Origin: Anisodus tanguticus
Lineage: Eukaryota > Streptophyta > Magnoliopsida > Solanales > Solanaceae
Assembly (NCBI GenBank): GCA_034509755.1
Contig: JAVYJV010000047.1
Coordinates: 124,001-188,000 of the forward strand
Reading direction: 5' to 3'
Length of the DNA: 64,000 nt
Both the position numbers and the translations under genes were made by a program. Below, piece by piece: positions 1 to 12,365 of this stretch. Under the pieces are notes generated by a model that saw only the letters and a list, made by a program, of their open reading frames with translations, was not told the DNA's origin and did no database searches. Position 1 is the stretch's first letter. The number at the start of each line of letters is the position of its first letter.

Positions 1-193
1 TTTCTATCAAATACATTACATAATGAAAAGTTTACTTTGCTAAATTTTTTTGCAATAATTAGTTAAATTTTCTTAATCGATTTGTTAAAAAATTCTTAGT
101 GAATAGTCAATTTCATTATTACTTTTGAAGTAAATTTTGATAAAATTTTAATTTTGTTTTTGAAACATTAAAATTAAGTAGATTTAAGAAATT
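1..193. other. 3' flank of collagen IV
   Basis: A/T-rich sequence after the collagen stop codon. The collagen stop lies inside GAATAAAAT, so an AATAAA polyadenylation word overlaps the stop. Nothing else is seen. Confidence 0.5.
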
Positions 194-3100
194 TTATTCA
201 ACTTTCACACAAACTGTACATCTACTAACTTTAGATATTAAATTAGCTTTTATAGTTTCTTGAGCCGGTTTGTCAAATTGCTTATATTCATCAACTATAG
301 TTAACCAAAAACTAAATTTATTTGCAAAAAAGTGACATGTACCGCGAGCTCCATTACATTCGATAAATGGAGTTGATCTAAAATCTTCCAAACAAGAACC
401 TGGAGAACTTAAACTTTGTCCTCCTCCTTCTGCACCAGATGCTGTGTGCATAGCAAAACTATATCCTATCCATAAAGGTTTCCATTTTCCAGTTACAGAT
501 GATTCATAATCTTGATTTGGTCTAAATTTTTTCAATTATAAATAAAAATTATTTAAAAAAAAAAAAAGGTCTTACCCTTGTCCTGGACATTCTGGAATAG
601 ACGTACTTTGAGAATGAACTGCGATCACATTTCCTGGGCTTTCACAAACAGAGCATCTAGAAATATATTTTCTTATGTCATCTTCAGCAACAGGCATCAT
701 TGGAATTGGAGCGTTAGTACTAAGCCAAAATGATTTATCATTTCTACCTGCATAATTACAAACTTTATTGAAATCACAAAACATGAATGGCATAGTTGAA
801 AATCTTTTTAAACACGAGCCTGCAAATCCAAGATCTTGATTATGGGCTTTTTCATTTCCTTCTAAGTAAAGTAAAGAATATCCATCCCATAGTTTTATCA
901 TTCCTTGAGGACATACAGGAACATCTGATGTTTGAGAATGTTTAACTAATAAAACACCATTGAAATAATCGCCACCGGGTATTCCTGGTTCACCAGGTTG
1001 TCCAGGATATCCTTGCAATCCGATTGAACCTTTTTCCCCATCTCTTCCTGTAAAACCTATTTCTCCTTGTAAGCCAGGTAAACCAGGAGGACCTATTGGA
1101 CCAGGTAATCCAACCAATCCTTTATCTCCTTTCAAACCAGGCAGCCCAATCGGTCCTTCAAGTCCAGGCAAACCAGGAGGTCCTGTTAAACCAGTAAAAC
1201 CTGGTTCTCCTTTGTTTCCTTTTTCTCCTGGAATAGGAATATGGCTAAGTCCTCTTTCTCCTTTTGTACCTTTTAAACCTTTATCTCCCTTCAAGCCCAT
1301 ATAACCTTTTTCACCAAAGTCTCCTCTATCGCCTTTAAGACCAGGTAAACCAGGTAAACCAGTGTAGCCTAAACTTCCTTTTTCTCCTTTAAGACCATCC
1401 TGACCAGGAATACCATCTTTTCCTGGTATTCCCATTGGACCAACTAAATTAGAAATTCCAGGAGCACCTATATCTCCTTTAAGACCTGAAAACCCTGGAA
1501 GACCAATAAGACCTTTTTCTCCTTTCAGACCTGGGAGGCCATCTCTTCCTTGCAAACCTTGAAGTCCTATTAAACCTTGATTTCCTTTTGGACCTGTTTC
1601 TCCTTTCAAGCCAGGAAGACCCATTTGTCCGGGTACTCCTGGTAAACCGGGATCACCTCTAATTCCTTTTTCTCCTTGTAAGCCTGGTAATCCTGGCATG
1701 CATTCTTTTCCTGGTTGACCTTTATCTCCTTTTTCTCCATAGCCAGGTAAACCATCTTTACCAGGCATTCCTGGTAATCCTTGTTCTCCTGGTAAACCTG
1801 AACTTCCATCATAACCAGGTAAACCTTGAGGACCAGAAAACCCTTGGTTTCCTTTATCACCTTTTGGTCCAATTAGTCCATCAAAGCCTTGGTCTCCTTT
1901 TATTCCAGGAAAACCTGGCAAACCTTCTAAACCTTTTTCTCCTTTTGAACCTTTTGGTCCATCTTCTCCTGGCATTCCTGGTAATCCAAAATCACCTTTT
2001 TCTCCTTTAAAACCATCTAAACCATTAAGACCATCCTTACCTGGTAAACCAAGATCTCCTTTTAACCCAGGCAAGCCAGGTAATCCTTGGTTACCCATGT
2101 CACCTTTTTCTCCTTGGATACCAGGCAATCCATCTAATCCCGCAAAACCTGTTAAGCCTTGAATACCTTTAGATCCTGGTAAGCCTATTGGCCCTATGAA
2201 ACCTTTTTCTCCTTTCAAACCAGGTAAACCAGGAAATCCAGATTGTCCTTTATCCCCTTTTGGACCCATTAAACCTGGTAATCCTTGATCTCCTTTTACT
2301 CCTTTTAAACCAGGTTCTCCAGCTAAGCCAGGAATACTGAAACCATCTGCGCCAGGAAGACCAGTGTCTCCTTTTTGGCCAGGTAAACCTATTAAGCCTG
2401 GTAAACCATCTGTACCTTGCAAACCAGGAAAACCCCTATCTCCCTTTTGTCCATCTAAACCTGGTAAACCATCTTTACCATCAAGACCGTTTAAGCCAGG
2501 ATCTCCTTTTTGTCCTGGCTGTCCCATGAAACCTTTTAAACCAGGTATGCCTTGTAAACCAGGTAAACCACTATACCCTCTATCTCCTTTTAAACCTTTA
2601 ATACCCGGAATTCCTGGAATACCATCTTTTCCTTGCAAACCGTTTTTACCTGGATAACCTCTAGGACCGGGTTCTCCTGGAATACCTTGAATACCAAAAT
2701 CTCCTTTTATACCTTTTAACCCAGGTAGACCCATTTCTCCAGGATTACCTTGAAGTCCTTTATCTCCTTTTAAACCGTCTATACCTGATAAACCTGGTGG
2801 ACCTTGTGGTCCTGGAAGTCCTATGGCTGGAAGACCTCTATCACCTTTTGAACCAGGAAATCCTGAAGTACCAGGAGTACCAGATTCACCTTTAAAACCT
2901 TGTAAACCTGGAAGTCCTCTGTCACCAACTGCACCTTCTAAACCTTTAATTCCTTTATCTCCTTTTTCACCAGGAAGTCCTAAAAAAATTTTTTTAATAA
3001 AATAATATTTATCTTATATTTTAATTTACCTGGAATTCCTGAAAGTCCAGGTCTTCCATAGCCAGGAAAACCTCTTTCTCCTTTATCTCCTTTATAACCA

Positions 3101-6100
3101 GGTTCTCCAATAAGACCGATGTCTCCTTTTTCACCAGGTTCTCCAAAAAACCCTGGCAAACCTGTTTTTCCCTGTTTGAAATTAAAGGTGAATTATTATT
3201 TTTAAAAAAAAAAAAATAAAAAATTACTTTGTCTCCTTTTTCGCCTGTCAAACCAGAAGCACCAGTTTTCCCTGGAACACCAATATCTCCTTTATCTCCT
3301 TTGTCACCTTTTGAACCAGGAAAACCATCTTTTCCAGGATTACCATTCAAACCAATCAAGCCTGGTTCTCCTTTTTGACCTTTAACTCCAACTGGTCCAG
3401 GAGGACCAATTGGAAGTTCAGCAATATTCAGAGGTATTTCTCCTGAAAGTCAAAAAATTAATTCTAAAAACTAATAAAAAAATTAAAATCATACCAGGTT
3501 CTCCTTTTATTCCTTTACTTCCAATAGGACCTGTATTTCCCTTGTCACCTTTAAATCCTTCATTTCCTTTAAATCCTTTTTCTCCTATATCTCCTTTTTC
3601 ACCAGGTAATCCAGGAAAACCAGTTTCTCCGGGTAATCCAGGGAAACCAGGTAAGCCCTAAGAAAAAATATATTAAAAATGAATTGAAAAAATTATGTTT
3701 TACCTTGTCTCCTTTTTCACCATAGTTTCCTTTTGGCCCTATTGGGCCAGGATAACCTGGCAACCCATTAAATCCTCTCTCTCCTTGCAATCCTGCAGAC
3801 CCTTTAGTACCTTTTTCTCCTTTTAAAGTATTAAAGTCTACAATAGCTGGGTCTCCTTTTTCTCCTTTCATACCGTCTCTACCAGGAAAACCAGGAGTAC
3901 CCTAAGTAGAATTAGGTTAAAAAATATTGCAAGAATACATTTTATCAACTTACATCTAAGCCAGGAAGACCCGGTAATCCCATAGGTCCGTCTTCTCCAG
4001 ATTCTCCTGTTAAACCAATAGGTCCAACAGGTCCTCTTTCTCCTGTCAAACCCACTAAACCCTCTAACCCAGGATCTCCTTTTTCTCCTTTTGAACCAGG
4101 AATGCAATGTATACAAGAACCTCCTCGATCTCCTTTTTCACCATCTAATCCAGGTATACCTGGTTTACCAGGAAGTCCATCTAAACCTTTATCTCCTTTG
4201 GGACCAACACTACCAGGAGGGCCAGCAATTCCTTCTAAAGCATCACCAGGTAATCCTCTTTCTCCTTTTGTTCCTTTATCTCCTTTTACACCTGGTAAAC
4301 CATCTAATCCTGGAAAACCATCTTCTCCTTTTTCTCCAGGTAAGCTAAAACCAGGTTCTCCTTTGAAACCTGGTTCTCCTTTTTGTCCTTGAATCTAAAG
4401 ATTTTAATTTTTGAAAGTTTAATTCAAAATAAAACAGTATATTTACCCCAGGAGCTCCAATTAATCCATCTAGTCCTGGTAAACCATCAAAACCTTTGTC
4501 TCCTTTAAAACCTTTATCTCCAGCAGGTCCTTCTCTTCCTGGAATTCCTTGAAGTCCTGGTCCTCCAGGTAAACCTTGACTTCCTCTCAAACCCATTGGG
4601 CCTTATTAAAACAATTTTTCAGTTAAGATAACAAATTTAATTTAATAAAATTTTACCTGGTAATCCATCTTCTCCGGGCTTACCAGGAGACCCAGAATAA
4701 CCACGAGGTCCTTTTGGCCCAGGTGGACCTGGTTTTGACTCATAACCCTTTAAAAATAAATTTAGTCTTTTAAATATATTAAATATTTTTAACTTACACC
4801 TGGAGCACCTGCTGGACCAGTTAATCCTTGAGGACCAGGTAAACCATCTTGTCCTCTTTCTCCTTTTTGGCCAGGCACACCAGGCAAACCAGGTAAACCT
4901 TCTTCTCCTCTGTCCCCTTTAAAGCCGATTAAACCCTTTTCTCCAGGCATCCCTTCTTTACCCTGAAAAAAAATTTATTAAAAAAAAAAAAAAATTTTAA
5001 TTTATTATACTCTTTGACCCATTGGTCCTGTAAGTCCCATGTCTCCTTTAGGTCCAGTATCTCCTGGAGGGCCCTAGGAAAATTACTGTAAAATTAATAG
5101 AACTAAAAATAATTAAAAATCTCACGCTTTCACCAGGAATTCCTGGGTAACCGTTTAAGCCTGTAAAACCAACTTCACCTTTATCTCCTTTATCGCCATT
5201 TTTCCCATTAGGACCAATTCTAGATATTCGAGAACCTAATGCAAAACTGTCACAGTCTTTTCCAGGAATACCTTGAAATCCTTTTTGACCAGGATCTCCT
5301 TTTAAACCCATTTTTCCGATTCCAGCAAAACCTCTTGGACCCTCTAAACCTTTTTCTCCTTTATTACCTTTTAAGCCTTCAGGTCCCGGATCTCCTTTGT
5401 TTCCTCTAGGACCAGTGTAACCAGGCAAACCGTCAGGTCCAGGAAATCCATCTCTTCCAGGTTCCCCTTTTTGACCTTGTGCACCTAAAGAGCCAAAGGC
5501 AGGTTCTCCTTTGTCTCCTTTAGGGCCATCTAAACCAGAAAAACCTTTAAAACCTGGTAAACCAGGTAAGCCCATTGGACCTGGTAAACCCTAAAAAATA
5601 AATGAAAACTTTCTTCAAAAACTTTAAAATTAAACTTACATCAGTACCGTTGCATCCATCTTTACCAGGAGGTCCTCTAGATCCAGGAGTTCCAGGAATA
5701 CCCTTTAAAAATTCATTTTAAGTTTTAATATACAAAAAGTTTAAAAAAAAAACTTACAGGAACACCATTGATACCAGGAAAACCTGGTATTCCCATTTTA
5801 CCAAGATCACCCTTGGAACCTCTTGGCCCAGTGAAACCTTGATCTCCTTTTTCTCCTTTATCCCCAGGCAAACCTTGAATACCAACTGGTCCTTGTAAAC
5901 CATATTCTCCAGGAGGACCAGGAAGTCCAGGAGAGCCCTTTAAATTTACATCATTTAGTTATTTTTTTTTTCTAAAAATTAACTTACTCTAGAGCCTTTT
6001 TCACCAACACATCGACACAAACCTGTTGTGCAGCTAGAGCATCTAGATGAATTATTCAATAGACTAATTGGTTCATTATCTTTTGGATCTTCAAATGGAT

Positions 6101-6307
6101 TATCATTTGGTGAGTTGTAAGGTTCTAAAAAATAATTTTCATTTTTCAAATAATTATCTACTTTTTCTGCCTGAAAAAATTTAAAAAATTTATTAAATAA
6201 TATGAGAAAAAAATAAAACTTACGTTTGCTTGGAAGCTAAAGAATACTATGCAGATTTGAAGGAAATTAAGTAAAAAAAATTTTAAAAAAATAGTTTCTA
6301 ATTTCAT
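194..6307 (-). CDS. COL4A: Type IV collagen alpha chain (basement membrane), 16 exons
   Basis: Basement-membrane network collagen, secreted. Sixteen exons join to 5340 nt (1779 aa): 6224-6307, 5988-6170, 5758-5937, 5640-5702, 5126-5590, 5011-5073, 4798-4962, 4657-4747, 4447-4601, 3954-4394, 3704-3901, 3495-3657, 3228-3442, 3030-3171, 576-2979, 194-521. Exon 1 encodes a hydrophobic signal peptide starting MKLETIFLKF. Exon 2 has the Cys-rich 7S start (CSSCTTGLCRC), and exons 4-5 carry GKDGCNGTDG, a 7S-type Cys with an N-glycosylation site. A long Gly-X-Y helix with interruptions (for example GLPAIGLPG) follows. The C-terminal NC1 domain (about residues 1543-1779) has two C4 repeats with six Cys each and ends CTVCVKVE. 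Most exons begin on a glycine codon. The length and domain order match animal collagen IV. I cannot say which alpha subclass it is. A head-to-head partner gene, common for collagen IV, is not visible in the 2.2 kb upstream. Confidence 0.96.
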
Positions 6308-8505
6308 TTTACATTGATTTAAAATTAAAAATTTTTGATAAAAAAATCCTTTTATAAAGTGAATTAAAAGTTTTTTTAAAAAAAACTTTTAAAAAATTAT
6401 GAAATAGGTGAAATGATAGTTAAGTTGAAATCAATGTTTTATTTTTTCAATTCTAACATATTTACAAATTGAAAAAATTATTAATAAAAAAAAAAATTAA
6501 AAACTAAACAATTAAAAAAAATTTTCTTTTAAAACTTGAAAAATAAATGATAAAACTAAAAAAAAACAAAAAAAAAAAATTTTTTCTAAAAGATATAATT
6601 TTAGAGATCTTAATTTAAAGCTCTCAAAAAACCTAATACACTTAAATTATATATTTTTCTACACATCATTAAAATGATAAAATTTTTAAAAAAAAACTTT
6701 TGAAATTTTGATTTAATGTTTTTAATTCATAAAACAAAAATAAAACCACAAAACACTTTATCTGGTTTAAAATTAAAAAGAATTTTTAAAAAAACATCGT
6801 GAAAAATTTAACTCAAATGTAATATATTTTTCCTAAGTTTACCTCACTTTAAAATAAGAAAAAAAATTATATAATTTGTTCAACTTATGCAAATGAAAAT
6901 TTATTGAATTAATTGAAATTTTTTTTTAACTTATCTGGCAACAAGACTAGTGCCCTCTTAAACTTATTTATTATTTTAAAATAATTAATTGTCTGGAAAA
7001 AATCACTGGGATTTTTTTTTCTCTAAACTATATATTAAGAAATCTATTTATTAAAATGTTTAAGTACCAATTTTTTTTTTTTAAAAGACTTATTCATTAT
7101 TGAAAATTTAACTGCTTTTAGAAACAGTTTTCGAATTTTTTTCTCTATTTTAAAATAGGTCTTTTAACTCTTTTATAAATAAAAATTTTTTGAAATCGTA
7201 AATCAAATTTCTTATAAAAATTATTTCTTCAAATATAACTTTTTTTTAAGTTTTAAATATAAACAAAACGAAATACTATCTTCCTTTTTAGCTAGTTTAA
7301 AACTTTAAAAAAATTGAAGAAACAAGTCATTGCTTTAATAAAAATTTGTATGAATTAAATAGTAATTTTAAAAATAAGATTTTTTTTTTTTAGATTTTTA
7401 AGATTAATTAAATAATTGATTTTCAGTTTTAAAAGACTGTTATTCAAATTATTGAATAAAGTTTTTTGATTTGCAAATGTAATAAATTGAAGTCTGTTCA
7501 TTTTATTTATTTCTTTTTTTTTTTGAAAGCTAAACAACATTCAAGTGAAAATTATTTTACAGTCTGCTAAAATATTTCAAGTTAATAATTTAATAACAAG
7601 AAAAAAATTAATCTGAAAAAAGTTTATAGAAATTTAAAAAAACTGTATCTTTGAAAAATTATATTTTTCTGATTATTAAAAACTAATAGAAATTATACAA
7701 CTATGAAGTAATCGATTAATTTTAACTTATGAAACTACTAAAAATGGTAAAACTTTATTTCAATATAAAAAAAAATAATTGAACAAAAATAACTTTAAAA
7801 AAAACTTTGAATATTTTTACAAAAAATTGTTTTTTAATTATGAAAGCTAACCATAGGGAAATCAAAAAAATTAGTCAAACAAATATATTTATAGATTATC
7901 AATTCAGAAAGAATTTTAATCAGTTTTAATGAAAACAAGTTTTAAGCATGAAATAGTTTTAAAAAATTTTCAACAAGATAATTCTAAAGATAGAATTTTT
8001 AATGTAAAAGTTTATTTAAATAAATCATAATTCTGACTTATTTGGCAACTAAATTTTTTTCTGTTTATGTTTCATTTTAATATTAACAAAACATAAAAAA
8101 ATTGAATTTTTAATAGAAATTCAATAAAGGATTGAAAATAGATTCAAATTGAAAGACTAAAAATATTCCCAATTTCTTTAATGAACTTTGAGAACAAGGC
8201 TTCAAAAAGATTATCTAAACCAAATATAATTAAAAATAATTTTTTTAGATTTTAAGATAAGAATTAAAAATGAATAAAAAAAAACATTTGGTATCTAAAA
8301 AGACGAAATTTTCTAAAATAAAAAAATTTTATTTCTTTGGCTTCTTATAAATCTTTAAAGAAAGATTTAACTAAACAAAAAAATTTTATTATCAGTTGTT
8401 TAAAAATGAACGAAAATTTACAAGTTTAACAAATTAACTTTTCTCAAAAACTAACTTTTTTTTGAAAAGTTTTTCTTCATTTAAAAAATGAAACAATTTA
8501 AATGT
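6308..8505. other. Noncoding stretch between collagen IV and FUNDC
   Basis: A/T-rich sequence with many A and T runs. It must contain the collagen promoter at its left end. I see no protein with family likeness. The only open frame, at 7355-7540 on the minus strand, is Lys/Asn/Leu-rich low complexity. One GC-bearing motif, ACTTATCTGGCAAC at 6929-6942, recurs elsewhere in the window. Confidence 0.7.
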
Positions 8506-9081
8506 TTAAGAAGATGATAAACCTATCAAAAAACCACCAACATAACCAGAAGCTAAAATGATATTTTCTGAAACAAAATCTTTTGCTTTACTAATGAATT
8601 TTGGAATTTCTTTTTCTGCTTTTTTGCTTAATTTGCTTTTAGCGGACTCTATGTCATTATTCATTTCATTCCAATTAATTTTAATATAACCCGCATGAGT
8701 AGCAACCTTAAAAAAACAAAAGATTAAAAAATCGTCTAATTTTAGTAAAAAAAAATTAAAAGAAAATTTAACTAACATTTATTAAAAGAATGGTACCTCC
8801 TACAGTATAACCAATCATTTTACCAAATTTACCAGTTGCATATCCAGTAACTAAACCAGCAGAAGAACCAACAACTAATTGTTTAGTTTTAGAACTATTT
8901 TTTAAATTATTAATATTTTCCATAAACCATTTGAAACAATCATGTTTATCTTTATCTTTATCTTTACCAATTTTACTAATTTTATCTATTATTTTATCAG
9001 TGCCTTTAAATTAAGAAAAAAAAAATTAAAAAAGAATTCAAAATTATTTTTAAAGAATAACTTACTGCTAGGTACAGGCAT
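8506..9081 (-). CDS. FUNDC: FUN14 domain-containing mitochondrial outer-membrane protein
   Basis: Three exons (9066-9081, 8777-9003, 8706 down to the stop at 8506) join to 444 nt, 147 aa; human FUNDC1 has 155. The FUN14 core is clear: a Gly-rich hydrophobic segment near residues 55-90 (GLVTGYATGKFGKMIGYTVG), then ATHAGYIKINW, a Lys-rich amphipathic stretch, and a C-terminal hydrophobic segment ending GYVGGFLIGL. In vertebrates FUNDC1 is a mitophagy receptor and acts at ER-mitochondria contacts; FUNDC2 is its relative. The N-terminus is short and Lys/Asp-rich (a KDKDKDK run), and I do not see the Tyr-x-x-Leu LC3-binding motif of FUNDC1. The first coding exon is only 16 nt. The gene diverges from SGF29. 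Whether it acts in mitophagy is not shown by the sequence. Confidence 0.9.
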
Positions 9082-10401
9082 TTTTAAATTTTTATTTTAA
9101 ATATTGAACTTTCTGCGTATTTATTAAACAAACTTTTGAAAAAAAATTTAAAAACAAAATACAAACAAAAAAAAACTGAAAGACTAGCTATTATAAAAGA
9201 AAGTAAAAATTCGAAAAATTATTGTTACAAAAACTAGAAAAAAAGCGCTTAATTTAAAGTTTAATTATTTTACTGTTTATTAATAAAAAAGAGTTATTAA
9301 AATAAGTAAAATTTCTTTTTGAACTAAAATAATAAACTTAAAAGTTAAAAAATCAAAAAATTTTAAAAGAAAAAATTTAAAAAAATTAAGAATTACAATG
9401 CTGGATTTATTAAGATGAAGACTTTTATTTATATTTTACAATGAGAAAACTCACCAGTAGAAAAGACAAAATTACTAACAAGAATATTTATTTTGATAAA
9501 GAAACTGAATAAATGTTTACTTTTTTAATTAATTAAGGAAATTAACAACTCAATAGATTTCCTATTAAATAATGATTTATAAAAACTTAAGTTTAATAGT
9601 GAATTGTAATTTCAATATTAAAATTTTAATAAATTGTTTTAATTTTCTTTTTTAATTTCACAATTGTACTTGTCTGGAAAAAAATTATAAACTCAGAAAT
9701 GTTCATTTATAGCTTGTAAAACATTGAATAATTAAACATGAGTCATAAATTATAATACTACTTATTTTTAAAAAAAATTAGTGAAGATAACAGTCTTAAA
9801 TTTTACTTTTCAATTTTATTTAATAATTTTTAACTAAAATTTATTTTGTTTAATTTAAAGAAAATTTAATTGTATTTAATTAACTCATTTATTTTTTTTC
9901 CTTTAAAAATAAAAAAGTTCAACCATAATTATTTTAACTGTTCGCGGTAAATTGTTTTTTAATCTGAACAATAGATGGCAAAACAAAAAACTTATTGAAA
10001 ATTTCAAAATAAATAAAAATTCTTTTATTGCCAAGCTTAACATTGTTTTTATTTTATTGATATTTTCATGAAACTAATTAATCTTTGTTTAACTAAAAAA
10101 AAGGAATATTTACTAAAATTTATACAAGAACACATGTTAATTTTCAAAAAAAATAAATCTTTTTATTTTGTTCATTTTTAAAATTAATCTTTAACATACA
10201 ATTCATCTTAAGTTTTAGAAGTTTTTTACTGTCAAAGTTTTAAGTCAATTTTTATAAGCAAAAAAAAAAAGTTTTACACTTGAGATTTGAAATAGAAAAT
10301 TTTTTTTTAATAACTTTTCTTTCTTTCTTTTTTTTTGAATTATTGATCTGTATCATGTGCTTAGAACAGGTTATTTTTTAAAATTTAAATTAATTTCATT
10401 T
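9082..10401. promoter_or_regulatory. Divergent intergenic region between FUNDC and SGF29
   Basis: About 1.3 kb separate the two divergent start codons, so both promoters should lie here. It is A/T-rich with no coding likeness. A slightly GC-richer patch at 9935-9985 contains GTTCGCGG and TAGATGGCA; the latter motif recurs at two other noncoding places in the window. The promoter role is inferred from layout only. Confidence 0.45.
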
Positions 10402-11513
10402 ATGGACATAATGGCTAACGGCTTTTTAAGTGCGCCAACTTTAAGTTCTACATTAAGTACTGCAAGTGTACTTTATGGAGGTAATAATACATTAAGTTCA
10501 ATTGAACAAAATACAATAATTGAAAAATTAAAAGAGTTACATAAATTATTATCAACTTGTGAAGAAGAAAGAACTAGAAATGAACAAAATTTAGAAAATA
10601 TAAATAAAACACAAGAAAGAATGCAAAATGATGCTCAAAAAATATATTATAAACAAAAGCTTAAAACATTATACAAGGTTTGTGACATGTAAAAAAGCAG
10701 ACGTATTAAAATTAAATTTTTTTTTCTGATTAGAATGCTATTGAGGGAACAAATTTTGAAGCTAATTATTATAATGAAGCTCTTAATTTGATTTTCGAAG
10801 TAAAAAATATTTTAAAAAGGTGAGTTTTCAATAAGTCATTTTAATCATTTCAATTTTCAACTCTTCTAATTTTTTTTTTTAGACCTAGAAAACCAATACA
10901 ACATAAAAACTCATTATTTTATTCATCAAGTTCAAATAATATAAATAATCAACCTAAAGAAACATCTATAAGAAGAGGTGCATTAATGAAATTACTTCAT
11001 CAACAAGCACAAACATTACCTTTATTTATACCTTTTAATCGTAATGAAAAATTACCACCTTTATGTGGATCAAATCCAGCAGAATCAAATTATATTGGCA
11101 AAATAGGAGATATGGTTGCAGCTTTAGTTAAATCTACTGAAGGTGATGAAAATTGGATTTTAGCAGAAATAGTATATTATAATTCTAATACAAATAAATA
11201 TGAAATTGATGATATTGATGAAGAACAAAAAGAAAGACATATTTTAAGTAAACGTAAAATTGTTCCCTTACCATTATATAGAGCAAATCCAGATACTCAT
11301 TCCTATGCTTTATGGCCAAGAAAAAGTTTAGTTCTTGCTTTATATCCACAAACAACTTGTTTTTATAAAGCTATTGTACAGGAGCAACCAAAAACTGCAA
11401 CGGATCAATATAAAGTTTTATTTGAAGACTCATCTTATCCAGAAGGATATTCGCCACCTTTAGGTGTTCCTCAACGTTATGTTATTATGAGTAAAGAAAT
11501 GCGTAAAAAATAA
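10402..11513 (+). CDS. SGF29: SAGA-associated factor 29 (tandem Tudor H3K4me3 reader)
   Basis: Three exons (10402-10677, 10734-10819, 10883-11513) give 330 aa; human SGF29 has 293. SGF29 is a subunit of the SAGA and ATAC histone acetyltransferase complexes and reads H3K4me2/3. The N-terminal half has the family coiled-coil region (EERTRNEQNLENINKTQERM). Exon 3 begins the conserved RRGALMKLLHQQAQTLPLF and carries the tandem Tudor domain. Visible there are the acidic pocket (NKYEIDDIDEEQKERH), the aromatic residues of LYPQTTCFYKA, and VLFEDSSY. It ends in a basic tail. I chose the ATG at 10402; the ATG at 10411 in the same frame is equally possible. The frame also stays open to an earlier ATG at 10357, but the residues there are not family-like. 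Confidence 0.96.
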
Positions 11514-12365
11514 ATTCTTGACTAGTATTTAAAATAATAATTTTTTTTATTATCCATTGTTAATCAAATATCAAAACTAAAATTTTATTGTTAAATATCA
11601 TTATATTCATTCAACCATTTAATTTTCATTAATAGTTATAACTCTTCTTTTTTTTTTAATATTTTATTAAACATGTTATTGAAACTAATCTTTTGTTTTT
11701 TCACCTTGATATAGCACTTTAATATGAATCAAATTTTTCCCGATACAAAGATTGTTCTAAATTATTTACATTTTATATAAATTATTTGAACGTTCTGTTT
11801 TTAATTGATTTTTATTTTGTACAGTTTTGCGTATAAAATTTAAATTTTTGAATTAGAAATAAATATTTAAATAAAAACTAACTCACTGAATTAAACTAAA
11901 TATTTTGACTTTAAAATTAATTTTATTAAATTTTTAAATAAAATTCAAATTTGAGTTCATTTAATTTGAATTAAACAAAAATTAAAAAAAAACTTACTTT
12001 TTGATAAATATTTACCATTTAAATTAATGAATAAGTAATTAAATAAGACATTAATGATATAATACATGTTTTGATTTAAACTAATCAACAAAATTTTCTC
12101 AAAGAATTTCTCAAAAAGAAAAACAAAAAAATAATTAGAAATACCCACATTCAGGAGATAAAAATACGTCAAAGATTGAAATTAAAAAAAATTTTACATT
12201 TTTTTATTGTCATCGTAAAATTCAAAAATAATTATTTTTTGTTATTATGACTAACTATGAAAATGAATTTACAATGAATAATGTTTTATGAAAATGAATA
12301 AATATAATTAGATTAAAACTTATAAACAAAAAATTTAAAAAACAATAAAAAAATTAAACAAAAAA
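11514..12365. other. Convergent 3' flanks of SGF29 and FEM1
   Basis: About 850 bp between two converging genes. It is A/T-rich and contains no family-like reading frame. The frame at 11957-12172 (minus) is Phe/Asn/Lys/Leu-rich low complexity and is not a gene in my judgement. Polyadenylation-like AATAAA words are present, but they are expected by chance at this composition. Confidence 0.6.

Noticed and set aside
1606..5575. Pro-rich and other open frames on both strands inside the collagen locus
   Set aside because: They are antisense or out-of-frame copies of the Gly-X-Y coding repeat; the Gly-Pro periodicity makes other frames open by default.
7355..7540. 61-codon minus frame
   Set aside because: Lys/Asn/Leu low complexity typical of A/T-rich noncoding DNA; no family likeness.
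11957..12172. 71-codon minus frame between SGF29 and FEM1
   Set aside because: Composition mirrors A/T-rich background (Phe, Asn, Tyr, Lys); no splice-supported neighbours.
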